Shown here: positions 51,776-63,530 of the stretch, piece by piece | How the letters are laid out: each line of letters begins with the position of its first letter | Numbering within the stretch: position 1 is the stretch's first letter | NCBI GenBank assembly: GCA_037576195.1 | Contig: CM075104.1 | Span: 16,260,211-16,324,210, forward strand | DNA length: 64,000 bases | Source of the DNA: Phytoseiulus persimilis | Taxonomy: Eukaryota > Arthropoda > Arachnida > Mesostigmata > Phytoseiidae | Direction of reading: 5' to 3' | Translations under genes and position numbers: made by a program | Notes under the pieces: model-generated | The model's database searches: none | What the model saw: only the letters and a program-made list of their open reading frames with translations | What the model was told of the DNA's origin: nothing

Positions 51776-51934
51776 GCAGCTGCTGAGGTAATGTCTCGAT
51801 CGGTACAAGATGGTTGTGTACTGGACAGCAGCCAATTCACGATTGGCGCCTGAATACCTGGACTGAGCATCAGGCTGAGAAGTTCTTGCGCTGCACGGAA
51901 CGAAAATTGTATCCTTCTCCCCATACGATCAATG

Positions 51935-53830
51935 TCGTCGAATCCCAGATCTCTCTGGTAAATTGAGTGAGTCCTGCAGAAGTCCTGGGCCCCTAATTTC
52001 AATCGCCAATAGCTCCGCTCCCAAGAGGCGCTGGAGGATAATGGAATTTACGAAATGCGCAGAAGCCAGTCAGCTTTCAGATGCCATTAAGCACGCCATG
52101 ATTCAGAGAGCACCGTGCTCACACGAGCAATTCCACGGATGATTCAAATTGGAGCGAGGTAGGTTAGAAAGGGTCTCGGCCATTAAGGCTTGGCCATCGG
52201 CCCCGCGGATTTTGCACTACTCTAGACAAAACTTGGTCAACTTAAAAGGCTCATATTTCGGCTCCCAGATGGGTCACAGCGCCGATCGAGTTAGTTTTGG
52301 AAAGCTGAAGAAGAGAGCTATCGGATAGCATACATGCCGTTTGGATCGATGGACCAATACCTTTAAAATCGATGAATTCGAGACCGATGCGAAAATAGAT
52401 AGCGTCGAGTGCGCACTCTGGAGTTGAGCTGAATCGAAAGGTCACTGAGAGACGAAGGTTTTGCAAAAAAAAATCCAAAAAAAAAGAAACGCTTTTTTTC
52501 TTTCGCCGAAAATATTTTTCACCTTGGACTCTCCCTCCGTCGGCATCACTCTCTTCTGAGCCTGTCTCTCCCTCTGAGGGTATGAAGAGATCGGTCAAGG
52601 CTTCCGCTGGGCGCAGAAGTGATGGCAAGATTCTCAGAAACAATGTTTGTGGCTTCTGTTCTCGGGATTCGACTCCCTGCGCCGATTGATGCATTTGCTT
52701 CCAGCCGTTGCTCCCGGGCGATGAGCAGTGCGCAGGTGCTCGAGACTAACATGTATGCATGTTTTGAGCTCCGACTTCATCACTAGAGAGCTCAAGGAGG
52801 TAGGGGGTCCAAAAAAATCGGAGGGTCGACCGAAGGAAAGAATATTTTCGGCGAAGAAAAAGCGCCTCTTTTTTTTGGATTTTTTTCTGCAAAACCTTCG
52901 ACTCTCAGTGACCTTTCGATTCAGCTCAACTCCAGAGTGCGCACTCGACGCTATCTATTTTCGCATCGGTCTCGAATTCATCGATTTTAAAGGTATTCGT
53001 CCATCTTCGATCCAAACGGCATGTTAGCTTTCCGATAGCTCTCTTCTTCAGCTTTTCAAAAATAACTCGATCGCTGTAACTCATCTGGGAGCCGAGATAT
53101 GAGCCTTTTAAGTTGACCAAGTTTTGTCTGGAGTAGCAAAATCCGCGGGGCCACTAATGGCCGAGACCCTTTAGGTCGGAACTCGAAAAATCGCGATTTC
53201 ACGGCTCCCGCTAAACTACGATAAGGACCCCCTAATTCCTCTTTAGGATCATATAGTCCGTCGAGAAATAAACGGTTGCGACGGTCTCGTGGACGGGAAG
53301 AGCTGGAATCTCCGTGGGAACGCTCAAAAGCTCTCCGAAAATGTCATTTTAACACGTTCCATCGTTGTTCACGTCGCAAGAAGTGATTTCGTCTGCTCAA
53401 GCGACGGAAGAGTCATTTCTCGCCCGTTCTCAACCTCGCTTGTGGTAGTCATGACTCTTGAGGATGTGACCTATTGTGAGAAAGCCAGCAAGTTCTCTCT
53501 GCCAGAGCTAACGAACTCATCGTCCCAATAGGAAGATACGCTGATCAACCAGTGTTGAAGTGACATTTCCTAGAGGCTTCTGAACATTTCAAGCTTATAT
53601 CTTGCATGAAAACATCCAATCGGAGAACAAATCATCGGTAAATCACTATAAATTCAGATCTTCCGGGGCCGATATCCGACTTTTGCCTTGGTCAAACTGC
53701 TCAATTTTTTAAACCGCTCAGTTTTCGACGAACTTAATGATTCTGAGGACGAAATCGGGGGTCATAATCTAAGCTTCACGAGTAGCGTGGAATCGCGTTT
53801 GAATCATGTCGATCTTATCTTCAGGAATCG
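51935..53830. mobile_element. Second copy of the 21.8-kb repeat family, split by a nested foldback element
   Basis: The left part (about 51,935-52,167) matches both arms of the copy at 21.8 kb. The right part (53,173-about 53,800) matches its inner arm and core, including TCTTCCGGGGCCGATA near 53,660 and the inverted inner end GGGTCATAATCT at 53,759. The 1,005-bp foldback element sits between them. Beyond about 53,800 the sequence departs from the first copy and instead carries a reverse-transcriptase-type zinc knuckle, so the two copies do not share the same outer right end. Confidence 0.75.
52168..53172. mobile_element. Foldback element, about 1,005 bp, with 354-373-bp inverted arms
   Basis: The left arm (about 52,168-52,540) is closely matched by the reverse complement of the right arm (about 52,819-53,172); the loop is about 280 bp. 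The ends read AAAGGGTCTCGGCC. Near-identical peptides (ending FIDFKGI) appear on both strands because the arms mirror each other; they are not evidence of genes. Arm identity looks higher than in the element at 56.3 kb, so this copy is probably younger. It interrupts a repeat whose unbroken relative lies at 21.8-22.9 kb, which fixes its boundaries independently of the arms. The flanks read TTAG before and AGGT after, so any target duplication is very short or has decayed. A long internal A/T-rich run (about 52,465-52,503, mirrored at 52,857-52,887) lies within each arm. Confidence 0.87.
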
Positions 53831-53993
53831 ACAGCGCTCGGTGGCTGTGCTACCCTGGATAGGATGCGCAAGATGCGGACGGGAGCCTGAAACCATCCCC
53901 AACATTATGACGAAATGCGTCATTAATCAACCCGGGACGGAAGCTGGCAGAGTGAGGAGTGCAGCCAGGAGACATGGAGGGATACGAAAATGA
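53688..53993 (+). pseudogene. Relic of a non-LTR retrotransposon reverse transcriptase C-terminus
   Basis: Within this frame, at about 53,858-53,919, the peptide GCARCGREPETIPNIMTKC has the Cys-x2-Cys-Gly...Glu-Thr...Cys spacing of the zinc knuckle that follows the polymerase domain in many non-LTR (LINE-type) retrotransposons; the usual His is replaced by Asn. No polymerase motifs (such as the YADD box) are visible nearby, and the frame begins inside another repeat. This is therefore a short fragment captured in or beside the inverted-repeat family, not a working element. Confidence 0.5.
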
Positions 53994-56344
53994 CCCTGGG
54001 AGAATGAGTGAGAGATCCCTGAGAGATCCGCTGAACTTAATCGCCCCAGGAGCTGGGTTCCATGTGATATGTATACATTAGGAAATTCGAATATCACATC
54101 GAAGGATCAATAAATAACCATGACTATCGGTATCACGAGCATTCCGTCGAGCGAATAAAAAACAACAGTTTCTCGTTGTCTCCTCGAAAGCCCAGGAAGT
54201 GAGGATGTGACGTTTCGGAATTGCGGTCTTCCATTCATCGAGGGTTTCCAGCGGGGAGGACCAAGGTCCTTGGCAGCTGTGTCCAGTAATGATCATGATT
54301 ATGATCGAGTTATCAAAAATATTCATAAGTTATGATCGTGATTTTCTTTTGACCGCTGAATTTCCGCGACTGATTGTCTAGCAGAATCAGAACCTGAAAC
54401 CGCTGTGTTTGGAGTCAAACGCAGTCAGGCGCTTCCTGCCTTTTCATCGCTCCCATAATTTGCCATGGATTCCGTCTTTGCTCATGTTTAAAGTTGAGAG
54501 CCGCGGAAGATGGAGGTGAGAGAAATGTAGTCAGTGGTTTCACAGGCGATCGAAGGAACACCCCTCGAGTTAGAGCTGGCTGGTAGAAAACGCTTGCAGT
54601 CAACCAGGTTAGAGTGCCGATTGATTTCCGATGAACGCCTAGGAGCTGGTCCACACCTGGATTGTGAGGAAGATAGCAATGAAGTTTCTGCTCGCTGTGG
54701 TTGAGGGAAGCTCGGAAAGATCATGGTCAGACGATGTTCGGGATCTGATAAATCTGAACGAATACCGACCTAGCGATAGCCCTCAGCTCATTCTCATCTG
54801 AGCCTTTTCAGGAGCTCATCGGAACCAGACGAGGAGAAATTTCTGACCTCAGAAGTTAGGTTAGTGTGTCATATCACGATGGGTTTCCGTATGTGGGCAG
54901 CGCTAGAACCACTGGGCCGCACGGCGAGGCTGCCAAAGCCAAAAATTTATATTCTCCGCATCCCTCGTCCAAACTTGAGATCTCTGCTTTCGAAGCAGCC
55001 TGGCGTTCCCGACCATTTATCGTTGTTGATTTTTCTCGTCTCGCTTCCCAGCTATTCCTTCAGTTGAGCGATCGTCCGAGAGCCGCCTTTGCTGGGAATT
55101 CCGCAGATCCCGACGTTTGCTGCTCTAGACTCACGGGTGCCAGAGGAACGGAGGCGGGACATACAGGCACGAGAGCGCCAATCAGTCAGTGGGGCAACTT
55201 TGTTTGTAGAGGGTCAGAAGCCATGAGGTGAACGGTCCAAATGTTTGAGGCCTTAGTCCTAGTATAGGCCAAGATAAGATGCCGTCAGAGAAGTAGAAGA
55301 CAAATAATGCCTCACTGGAGTGTGCAACGGAGCACAAAATGGCCCCTCAGCCCGGGCCAGTGAGAACCTGACCCGCCACCAAGTTCGGGCCGGAGACCAA
55401 TATTAGAGTACAGCAAGGGAGTTGCAGGGACCATTTTAGCCGTGTGTTATTGCGAACGTCACTAATTGAAGGTCACAGTTATTGGACATTCGAGGCAACG
55501 ACGACAACGGCTCCGATAGCCTCTTCTAGCAGGTGATTTTTCCGGCTGCAGCTTAGCTGCTCCAGCCCTCAGTCTAACATATTCTGTCAGGCGAGTGTCC
55601 GGTGTGGTAACTGAACGACGCTGTTCGACTAATAACTCTGGTGCTTAGTCAGAGCTTGCCGCTACAGGAATGTGCAAAGATGTTTGGGATGACATACCCA
55701 GAAGACGTTTCGGGATCCACCGCTTGCTGTAATAGTTTCCATGCAGTGCAGCATGCTGCACCAGTCATCAGTGTCCTCTGGAGCGAGGAGTTTTCAACTC
55801 TAGAGCTTGCACCCAAGAATTATTCTGTTCGTATGAAAAGGTCCCAGAGCTTTTCAATTACTCCGAAAAAAGCATTTTCGAGCGCTTTTAGTGGAATGTG
55901 GATGTAAGCAAGGGCGTGCTTCTCTCTAGTTTCGCCCGGTGGGGGGATCGAATTCGATGGAACTGCTCGAATCGACCGCATATCTCCTGAATAAGTGATT
56001 ATTGACCTAGAACCATGTAGGGCTCCAGGTCTGGCGGTTTCTTGGAGGGCCATCGGAGATTTCTCTGGGCCACGTAACAGAACATTTATACTAACGACAG
56101 GACAGTCATGTTTTTTACTCGAAGTTGAAAAGAATCTTGTGCAATATACGGCCATCATTGATTTTGATTGTGCTCCGGAAGTCTGAGTAAATTTCGGCAT
56201 CATATCGTTGGCCTTCTCATTCAGAATCTGTGTCGGGGTTCAGAGGCCACGGCTCCCTCTCTCCAGCATCGTAAAAGAGGGGGATGCACGGGCTCAAAAA
56301 GGTTGAGAACCACTGTCTTGAATGATTTGATCCAACGAAGTATG
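53994..56344. other. Intergenic DNA between repeats
   Basis: Short frames only; no domain, RNA gene or repeat recognised. Confidence 0.5.
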
Positions 56345-57648
56345 AAGGGTCTCGTCGCTTTTGGCCTTGGGTCGGGGATTCAGATGAGCCATATTGTATC
56401 GGATTCCCCATCCCAAGAGAACACGTCCTGTCCAGTCGGCGGGCTCTTAGCTGGCTTGTTTTTTTCATAGCATGAAAAATCTTCTGGACCAATGAAAACC
56501 GAGTGAAACCTGCAAACTTGAAACGCTCATATCTCCGTTGTCTGAAGAAGTTCATAAGGTGAGTTTTTGAAAGCTCGTGAACTCAGCTTTCCGATGCACC
56601 ATTCAGAGTTCTTCCACGATCAATTTGAATACCCTCAAAACGACCGACTTCGGAGTGAATGTTTCCAACCCACTTGCCCGAAATTGACCACTTCCTAGTT
56701 TATGCCATACTACGCTTCCCTTCGGTGCGAGCAGGATGCGATAGATAGATCGAGGAAATATTTGGGGGCTCAACGTTGAAAAACCGTCGTTGCTCGCCCT
56801 GAATTCATCGAATTCCATGCACAAACTCCGAAATATTTGATGGTGGGAGGCCCCGAGCCAGAGAAAATCACATTCTGAGCCGTAAACACACGGAATCACC
56901 CGCCCAGGCGCCCTAAAGTATGGTCAGATCGATCCCGGAATCATCGGCCTTTTTTTTTCTACGAGAGGTGTGGGCGAAATGCGTTTGAGCACACCACCAG
57001 TGGAGCGATCGATCTGACCGTACTTCTGGAAGTCTGTGCGGGTGATTCTGGGATCGATCTGACCATACTTTCAGGGGTCTGGGCGGGTGATCCCGGGATC
57101 GATCTGACCATACTCCTGGCGGTCTGAGCGAGTGATTGGAGTTTATGCATGAAATTCGATTACTTCAGGGTGATCAACGACAGTTTTTTAGTTTCTTAAC
57201 CCTGACCCTCCGAATATTTTTTTGATCTGTCCATCGCATTGTGCTTGCACTAAAGGGGAGCATGATATGGCACAAACTAGAGAGTGGTCGACCTCGGGGA
57301 ATCGTGTTCGAAACATTCACTTCGAAGTTTATAATTTCGAACTTATTAAAATTGATCGTGAGAAATGAATGACGCATCGGAAAACTGGATTCACGAGCTC
57401 TCCAAAACCCACCTTATGAGCTCTGAGCTCTTTCAAATAACGACGATTTGAGCATTTCAAGTTTCCAAACCTCGCTCGGTTTTCATCTGTCCAGAAGATG
57501 TTTCATGATATGAAAAAAAAAACAAGGCAGCTAGGAGCCCGTCGACTTGACAGAGAACGTTCTTTTGGGATGGGGAGTCCGACACAATATATCTCATTCT
57601 AATCCCCGACCCAAGGCCAAACATGCCCAGGAACTGCCGAGACCCTTT
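56345..57648. mobile_element. Foldback element with about 490-bp inverted arms and a tandem-repeat loop
   Basis: The left arm (about 56,345-56,832) matches the reverse complement of the right arm (about 57,138-57,648) along its whole length with scattered substitutions and small indels, so the copy is not brand new. Both termini read AAGGGTCTCG. The arms contain no plausible long protein; the short mirrored ORFs seen on both strands (for example a GLGSGI..IVSDSPSQ peptide read from either end) are a by-product of the palindrome. The loop holds 45-bp tandem repeats. I see no clear target-site duplication. Structure and lack of coding fit a non-autonomous DNA transposon or foldback element, but no transposase is present to name a superfamily. 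It shares end sequence and internal motifs with the element at 52,168. Confidence 0.85.
56890..57137. repeat. 45-bp tandem repeat with an inverted copy, in the loop of the foldback element
   Basis: Three head-to-tail units of about 45 bp, each starting GATCGATCTGACC, occupy roughly 57,003-57,137. A further unit in the opposite orientation lies at about 56,890-56,940, on the far side of an A/T-rich spacer. Read on the minus strand the units encode a degenerate 15-residue repeat (pattern SPAQTxxSMVRSIPx), but the frame has no gene-like context, so I regard this as incidental. Confidence 0.8.
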
Positions 57649-60600
57649 CACGCCTCAGCTCCTCATCGTACGACAGAGAGCACGACCCCCTCCAGAGGGG
57701 AAGCCTGGTTGTATCAAAAATGGGAAAATTTGGGCACGACGGAAATGTTACAAAGAGCGCCCAGACGCTCAGGTCAAGCCTCCTCCGCGACCTCGACAGA
57801 TCCGCTCCTGAGCGGCGGATTGTGGAAAGAGATGCGACCATCTCCGTGACTGACTGGCAATGTTCTAAGGACAGCTGCACCTTGAATAGCTGCGTATGGA
57901 GTGCCTTGCAAACGAAGAGCTAGCACATTGAATCTTATGGAATTTCACCCACAGGAGATCCTCAAGTTGCCTCATACGGGACAGGACACTCCAAGAACCA
58001 TCCGAAGTCCCACGAGGCTTCCGAATTTGATGAGAATCGCTTGTTCTCCCAGGATGATCTTCGCGTTCTTCCCCGACTTCTCCCGGGAAGCGCCCTTCGC
58101 CAGAGAAGAGAAAATCATTCCTAATCTCTTTCTCACGCGAAGTTTGAGCGGCTACTTCAGATGTGAGGCCTGCGACCCTCATGGCAGAGAGAAAATCATT
58201 CGCTTGAAATATGTGGCAGTGACTTTTAGGGTTAGTGTATCGTCAGAGTGTGTTTGTGTACAACGTATACTCGCCGAACACGCGAAAGAGGCATTCCATT
58301 AATCGACTCCAGCATCCTGACGTCAACTGAAACACCTGCTAGCCACACCTTCCAAACGCGAGAGCCCTCTTCCCGGTTTTTCTCTGCCCTCATCCGAGCA
58401 TTGTTGAAAATACAAGCACGCCATTCTTTTGAGCTCGAGTTCGCCTACCGTGAGGTCACTCTTCAAGATAGATTGCTTTGCTACCTCCGAGATGTGTTTT
58501 TGATAAGGTTCACAAGGTCTATCAAGGAGTCCACCGAACTCAGTTCTTGACCATCATTTTCATTTCTGAGCTCTCCGTGAGAGATCGAAGAGCGCTCGAA
58601 TGCTAGGCTGGACGGTCTTAATTACCTCGAAGTGACCCAGAGAAAACGTGATGCTGGATACCACGGAAGCACCCGACGTGAGGGCACCCGATTTGGGTCA
58701 ATAGAATTATATAGATTGTGAGACGTTCAAGCCTCAATCGCAGTAGCTCAGCGAGATCGAATACTGGACCCCAACTAAGGAAGCTGTGCCCGCACACTGA
58801 GTCGCATTGGGCACGTGGATCGTCTCAGAAAAACGGGCGGCTCCGCAATCAACGAAACACGCGGAACGATGTTGGATGTGGAAGGCTCGCATTTGGAGAG
58901 GAATACCACGGCAAGCTCCCTAGGAACTCAAAAGTCAACGATTCTCACTCTCAGCAATCTCGGAACTGAGCTGAGGGGTTGCTGCTCTCGGAGCTCGAGT
59001 GCCCCTGAGCTGTCTGGATATTGATGTGGAATGGAAGATTACGTCATTCACGTAGCGCCGGGAGTGATTTTCTCGGAGAGTCTCTATTTTTTTGGGCGTT
59101 CTTGAGCTCGATATATGTGGGCGCAGCTTTGCCCGGCTTGATTCAGTCCAAGACAGGCTTATGGAATGATCCGCTTAGCCAGTAATGGCTCGTGTATTCA
59201 CTTTCTCAGAAAGACGCGGGAATGCGAACACGGGAAAATTCGAAATATCTCATGTTGCACGCCGTAGCAGTGGATGCTGGAAATTGGATTCCCCTTCATC
59301 CGTTGGACTGTGTGCGAAAACAAATGGACGAGAAAATCTCAATATACATGTGTCTCTTTTGCGCGTTGTTCCTGTGCGTCAGGGGATCCGCTTATCGAAT
59401 GCATCACCTCTCTGTTTCGTCATAGCCAGCACGTGGCTTCGCGCGCCTTATATGAACAAAGCTCGGACTTATATGAAAGAAAATGTAACGTTTGAATGGA
59501 AGAGACTTTTGTCAGATACCGATACCTAGCCGCATCCGACCTCGAGTTGCTTCGGCTATCGACATTGTGTCCATTGGGCTCGCCACGCGCTCGAGTGTTA
59601 TGAGCGAATCTCAAAAAAATCGACTGACCTCTATTCAAAAACTCGATCACTATGTTTGCGCTCACACCGCTGCCGTTCGCTCCCTGAACTCGACATCCGT
59701 GGAGAGCTATTCGTCGCGTCTCAGTGTACTGGATCAAAGCGGGCGTATTGAGTCTGTGCGTTTCTCGGTGCGAGACCGTGCGCGAGACGTGAGCCTCAGG
59801 AGCGATTTTGAGCGACTGGTCAGCCCAGGCCGGTGGTTGTCGAACTGTGAGGCCAGGCCCCACCGAGAGGGCCTCGCGACTTCTTTGGTCGGGCGCACGG
59901 ACCGTTTCGCAGAATAACCGCAGCGGAACGTCTGTTATTTGATGATCAGAAGTTTCCTGCTCTACTGCGCACTTCCGCGTTCCAGATGAGGCGGAAAAAT
60001 ACCGCTCTCATGGAACAATCAAAACCGACTTCAGGAACCGATCACAGCTCTCAATTTTCTTTCGACTCTAACTGACCGGCATGAGGATCGACTTTGATTC
60101 CCGGATCGATGCCAGCCGGCGATCAGCTCACCCAGCACCTGGTCATTCTGGTTGAATATCGTGATCGATGAAATTCTTGTTAGAATAAATGCTTGTCCTT
60201 GCTCGCTTGGATTTCCTAGTTTCCGAAGAAACATCTGAGAAAAAATTGTAGCTCAAATCGCCTCAGCGACATTCTCAGTCGACGCCTGGTGGCGCCCAAG
60301 TATCTGAGTCATCGTCGAGGGGGCCCGGGCCAAAAAGGTTTGGGAGCCTCTGGCCTGGGCGGAGGGCAAGAGCGCTCAACAATTTCCACGGGCGATCCGA
60401 CTCGGGGGCAAACGTTGAAATCCCCCTCCCATGTCAATGGAATTCGGATGGACAGGAACGGAGAAAAATCTCCTACAATGTCTCAAAAGAAGTCCTAGCC
60501 TATGGCAGAGTTTCACAAACGACCTGAACCCCTCTGCAACTGTCTCTTTCCTCCCGTCTCCCCTATCTCGTCTCTGTCGCTGAGACGGAAGAGCCGACTG

Positions 60601-63252
60601 GAGGCCTAAGTGCCTCCGCCGGCCGCTAGCGAGCCAGCCACCGCGCCGACCAACGGAATTCCTGCTTCCACAAGACTTCAAGGAATTTGCTAACATTAAA
60701 GTTTCTCGTGAAGGATGAGGTGGACTATGGATCGAGGAGAACTGGATACGCACCCAGAAACCACTTTGGATGCACTCCGTTCGCCGACACGCAACAAGTC
60801 GACGTCGTAGTAGAGGAGCAGCTCATCCAAACCAGCTTTCAGAGTTATCAAAGTGAGTGAACGTCGCCTTTGCTAGTGCAGGTCCGGAGTTCATGACTCC
60901 CGGAAACTCGCCTCCATCTGAAGAGTGGATGAAACTTGACAGGGCGTGCGTAGACAACGGAGCGCGCGGGACCATCCTACATTTCCGGAGTTTTTGGAGT
61001 CTCGAGCAGACGGGCACAAACTTGAGCCTCATGATATGATCAAGCTTGCCGGGCCGCGAGTGAGGAGGTTTTGCAATCTTCACTTTCCGTTTTCTTCCCA
61101 TCAGGCGCGATCCCAACAAGTAGGCCAGGCCGATCAGACAGGCTATCTCGGCGCAGTTGGAGTGTTTCGCAGATTGGCATACTTATCGCGTTAGAGCAAC
61201 TAACCGGCAGACCGACATATCGTTCTGAGAACGAACATTTCATCGAGCGAGGGAGCTCCTGCCGTCGCTGATTGAAGCCAATAGAGTGGAACTAGAACAA
61301 GGAGTGGATATCTATCCTGCCAGCAGGTTTGTATTAGGTTGAAAAATTGCCTGTCATGAGCAGATTGTCCACGGGCAAGAAAAATGCTCGCTTACCCACA
61401 TACAAGTCTCACCCCGCATCCAATAAACACCCGAATCAAACAGACGCCATCCTATTAACGTACTTTCGAAAGGCGACAGCTTGAATTCAAATCCCCTGCA
61501 CTTGGCTCAATCATCGTTCGCTTCGGAGGGCGCATTGCGAGCAAAAGAAGCTGCTCTCCCGATTTCTGACCGATTCGGCCGGCTCCTGCGGGACACCCTC
61601 TCCGTACCAGTTCCACTCCGACTGTGAGACTCCGGAAAATACGCTTGCTACATGGGCAGAGCGTTCGGGATACTTTCTTCAGCTATCGCACGAATGAACT
61701 CGAGAAGAGGTCTTTGCTTTCTTTGCGCAGCGTTGTGAGCTCCACCCTGCGTCTCGAGTGCTGAGGGTTCGGATTCATATCGTCCCTGATCAGGCGGTCG
61801 GAGTGATCCACGGTGTGAAGCCACGTGGCGGTCATATTCTCCGTGATCTTTCTCATACGCGTATGCTTGACGGAAGAGGGAGTGTTTTCAGTAACTGTTC
61901 GCTGGCTGACAACTCGGCGTCGCTCCGACGTCCTAAGTGTGAAATACGGGTGTCGAGCGAGTCCTGCAGAAACTTAATTTCGAACGCGAGATGGATTCGT
62001 GATGACTTCGTTGGCGCCACGCGGCCGCGCCAATGCCATTGAGCTCCGACACGCTGAGTCTAACATGATTTGCGTCACAGTCAGGCGATGAGGTTTTGGT
62101 GAGGACGCGGCGAACCTGGGACCCATTCCTCTTTTCGGGGAATGGCTCCCTGGCAATGTCGCGAGTCGGGAGAAGGAGACTTCCGGGACATTCTCAGGTA
62201 TTTAAGATCCTCCCAAGACCAAACCTCAGCTTCTTCGTCAGAGAGACGTTATGAGGCGAGGCCGTTTACACAGATTGGCCGACTGGCTGGTCTAGAGCCG
62301 CACTCAGAACTGTCAAGAAAGGAGATATTAGAGATTGAGAGTTTGGCCCGAGCGATACGACGGAAAAGTGGAGGTGAGCTGAACAGACCGATATTTCTCT
62401 CGAGGGGGAACGGATGTCTTCCAGGCGGTAAGCTTCCAAGGATTTGAGCGTTGACTGGCTCCAGCTGGAAGAGAAGCGGGAGAGACGGTCGACCCATGGA
62501 AGAAAAAGCTGCCGTCTTGCCGACAGACTAACCGATCCTACGACCAACCATCCGGCAACCAGCTCAAGGATAGCTTGAGGATAGCAGCGAGGACATCACT
62601 ACCGGCCGGAGCATTCGACCGGGAAATTGCCACCTAGGATCAACGTTCTGCCTTGAGCCTCGCGATTGCTGCTCTCGTCGCGAGTCCAAGTAAGTTGAAC
62701 GAATTCATCCTTTCCGAAGCACTTCAATTAGGTAGGTCGGATACTATTTCCCGTAACAGAACTCATTCGTCAAGTAGTTGCTCGGCCTTCGTCAACTCCG
62801 GAGAATTTCACCTGGAACCCAACGAGTCATTTGTGCGATCCCGAGGGCTCTCGGTTGAAGCAACGCCGTTTTGGGGCAATGTCCAGTGCCACCAAATTCA
62901 TATGGACAAACAAGCGTCGGCGGGAGGACATCAAAGAAGTCCTGTGAGGTCGAGCTCGCCTTTAAGAACCTGATTACCATCCCAAGTATCGGTGAAACAG
63001 GTCGACGGCAGAATTGTGACGAGGAAGTTCTTTAAGTTAGGGTGAATCATGATAGTAGATGCGGAATCCGTCAGCCGTTCTCTCGGACTAGCTCCTATTT
63101 TTCTGTCACTTCGATTCCTCGGAGCTTCGTAATGTTCTGCCGCGAGCCCTCTCCTGGGCTTGAAGCCCCAACGGGATCGAGTCCCACGCGTATGGACGCG
63201 CGGATCACGTGAGGCTAAACGTTCTTCGGTTCCCGCCCTACCTCAGGCACAA
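57649..63252. other. Intergenic DNA, nothing recognised
   Basis: A 133-codon plus-strand frame (57,901-58,302) and a 141/147-codon overlapping pair at 59.4-59.9 kb are the longest frames. They compete on opposite strands and lack recognisable domains, so none is called. Confidence 0.5.
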
Positions 63253-63530
63253 CCCCTATATTTCCACAGCCTGAGGGTGGCCTAATCGACCTCTGACCCC
63301 TTCTAGCTCCGAGACTGTGGGTCCACGAAATACGAAATGTTCACCAGGAACAGTACTAACGAGATCTTATGGATCTGGAGCCAAGAGATGAGAACTCCAA
63401 GAAAAGGGGAATCACGGAAATCTGACAGATCGATATAACGGGAGAGCAAGAGCTGGTCCGAGAAAACCGTTGACAGATTCGGAATCTAAGACCTTGACTC
63501 AGCCTTACCTGAGTAACAGCTCCCTTGTTA
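63253..63530. repeat. Dispersed repeat, copy 2 (related to 26.1-26.3 kb)
   Basis: Shares the order CCTATATTTCCACAGCCTGA, then AGAGCTGGTCCGAGAAAACCG, then AACAGCTCCCTTGTTACAGC with the copy at 26.1 kb. The alignment is collinear and in the same strand orientation. No terminal repeats or duplications were found to define the element's ends. Confidence 0.65.

Larger units (their letters stand above)
48500..51934. other. Intergenic DNA, nothing recognised apart from simple repeats
   Basis: Holds the poly-G run at 49.81 kb and a hairpin at 51.75 kb. A 149-codon plus-strand frame (50,674-51,123) overlaps minus-strand frames and shows no domain. Confidence 0.5.

Noticed and set aside
52251-53027. 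Similar peptides on opposite strands (147 and 99 residues) as two genes
   Set aside because: They arise because the element's arms are inverted copies; neither has a recognisable domain.
58736-58810. A-box-like GTAGCTCAGCGAG suggesting a tRNA
   Set aside because: No B box or acceptor complement follows at tRNA spacing.
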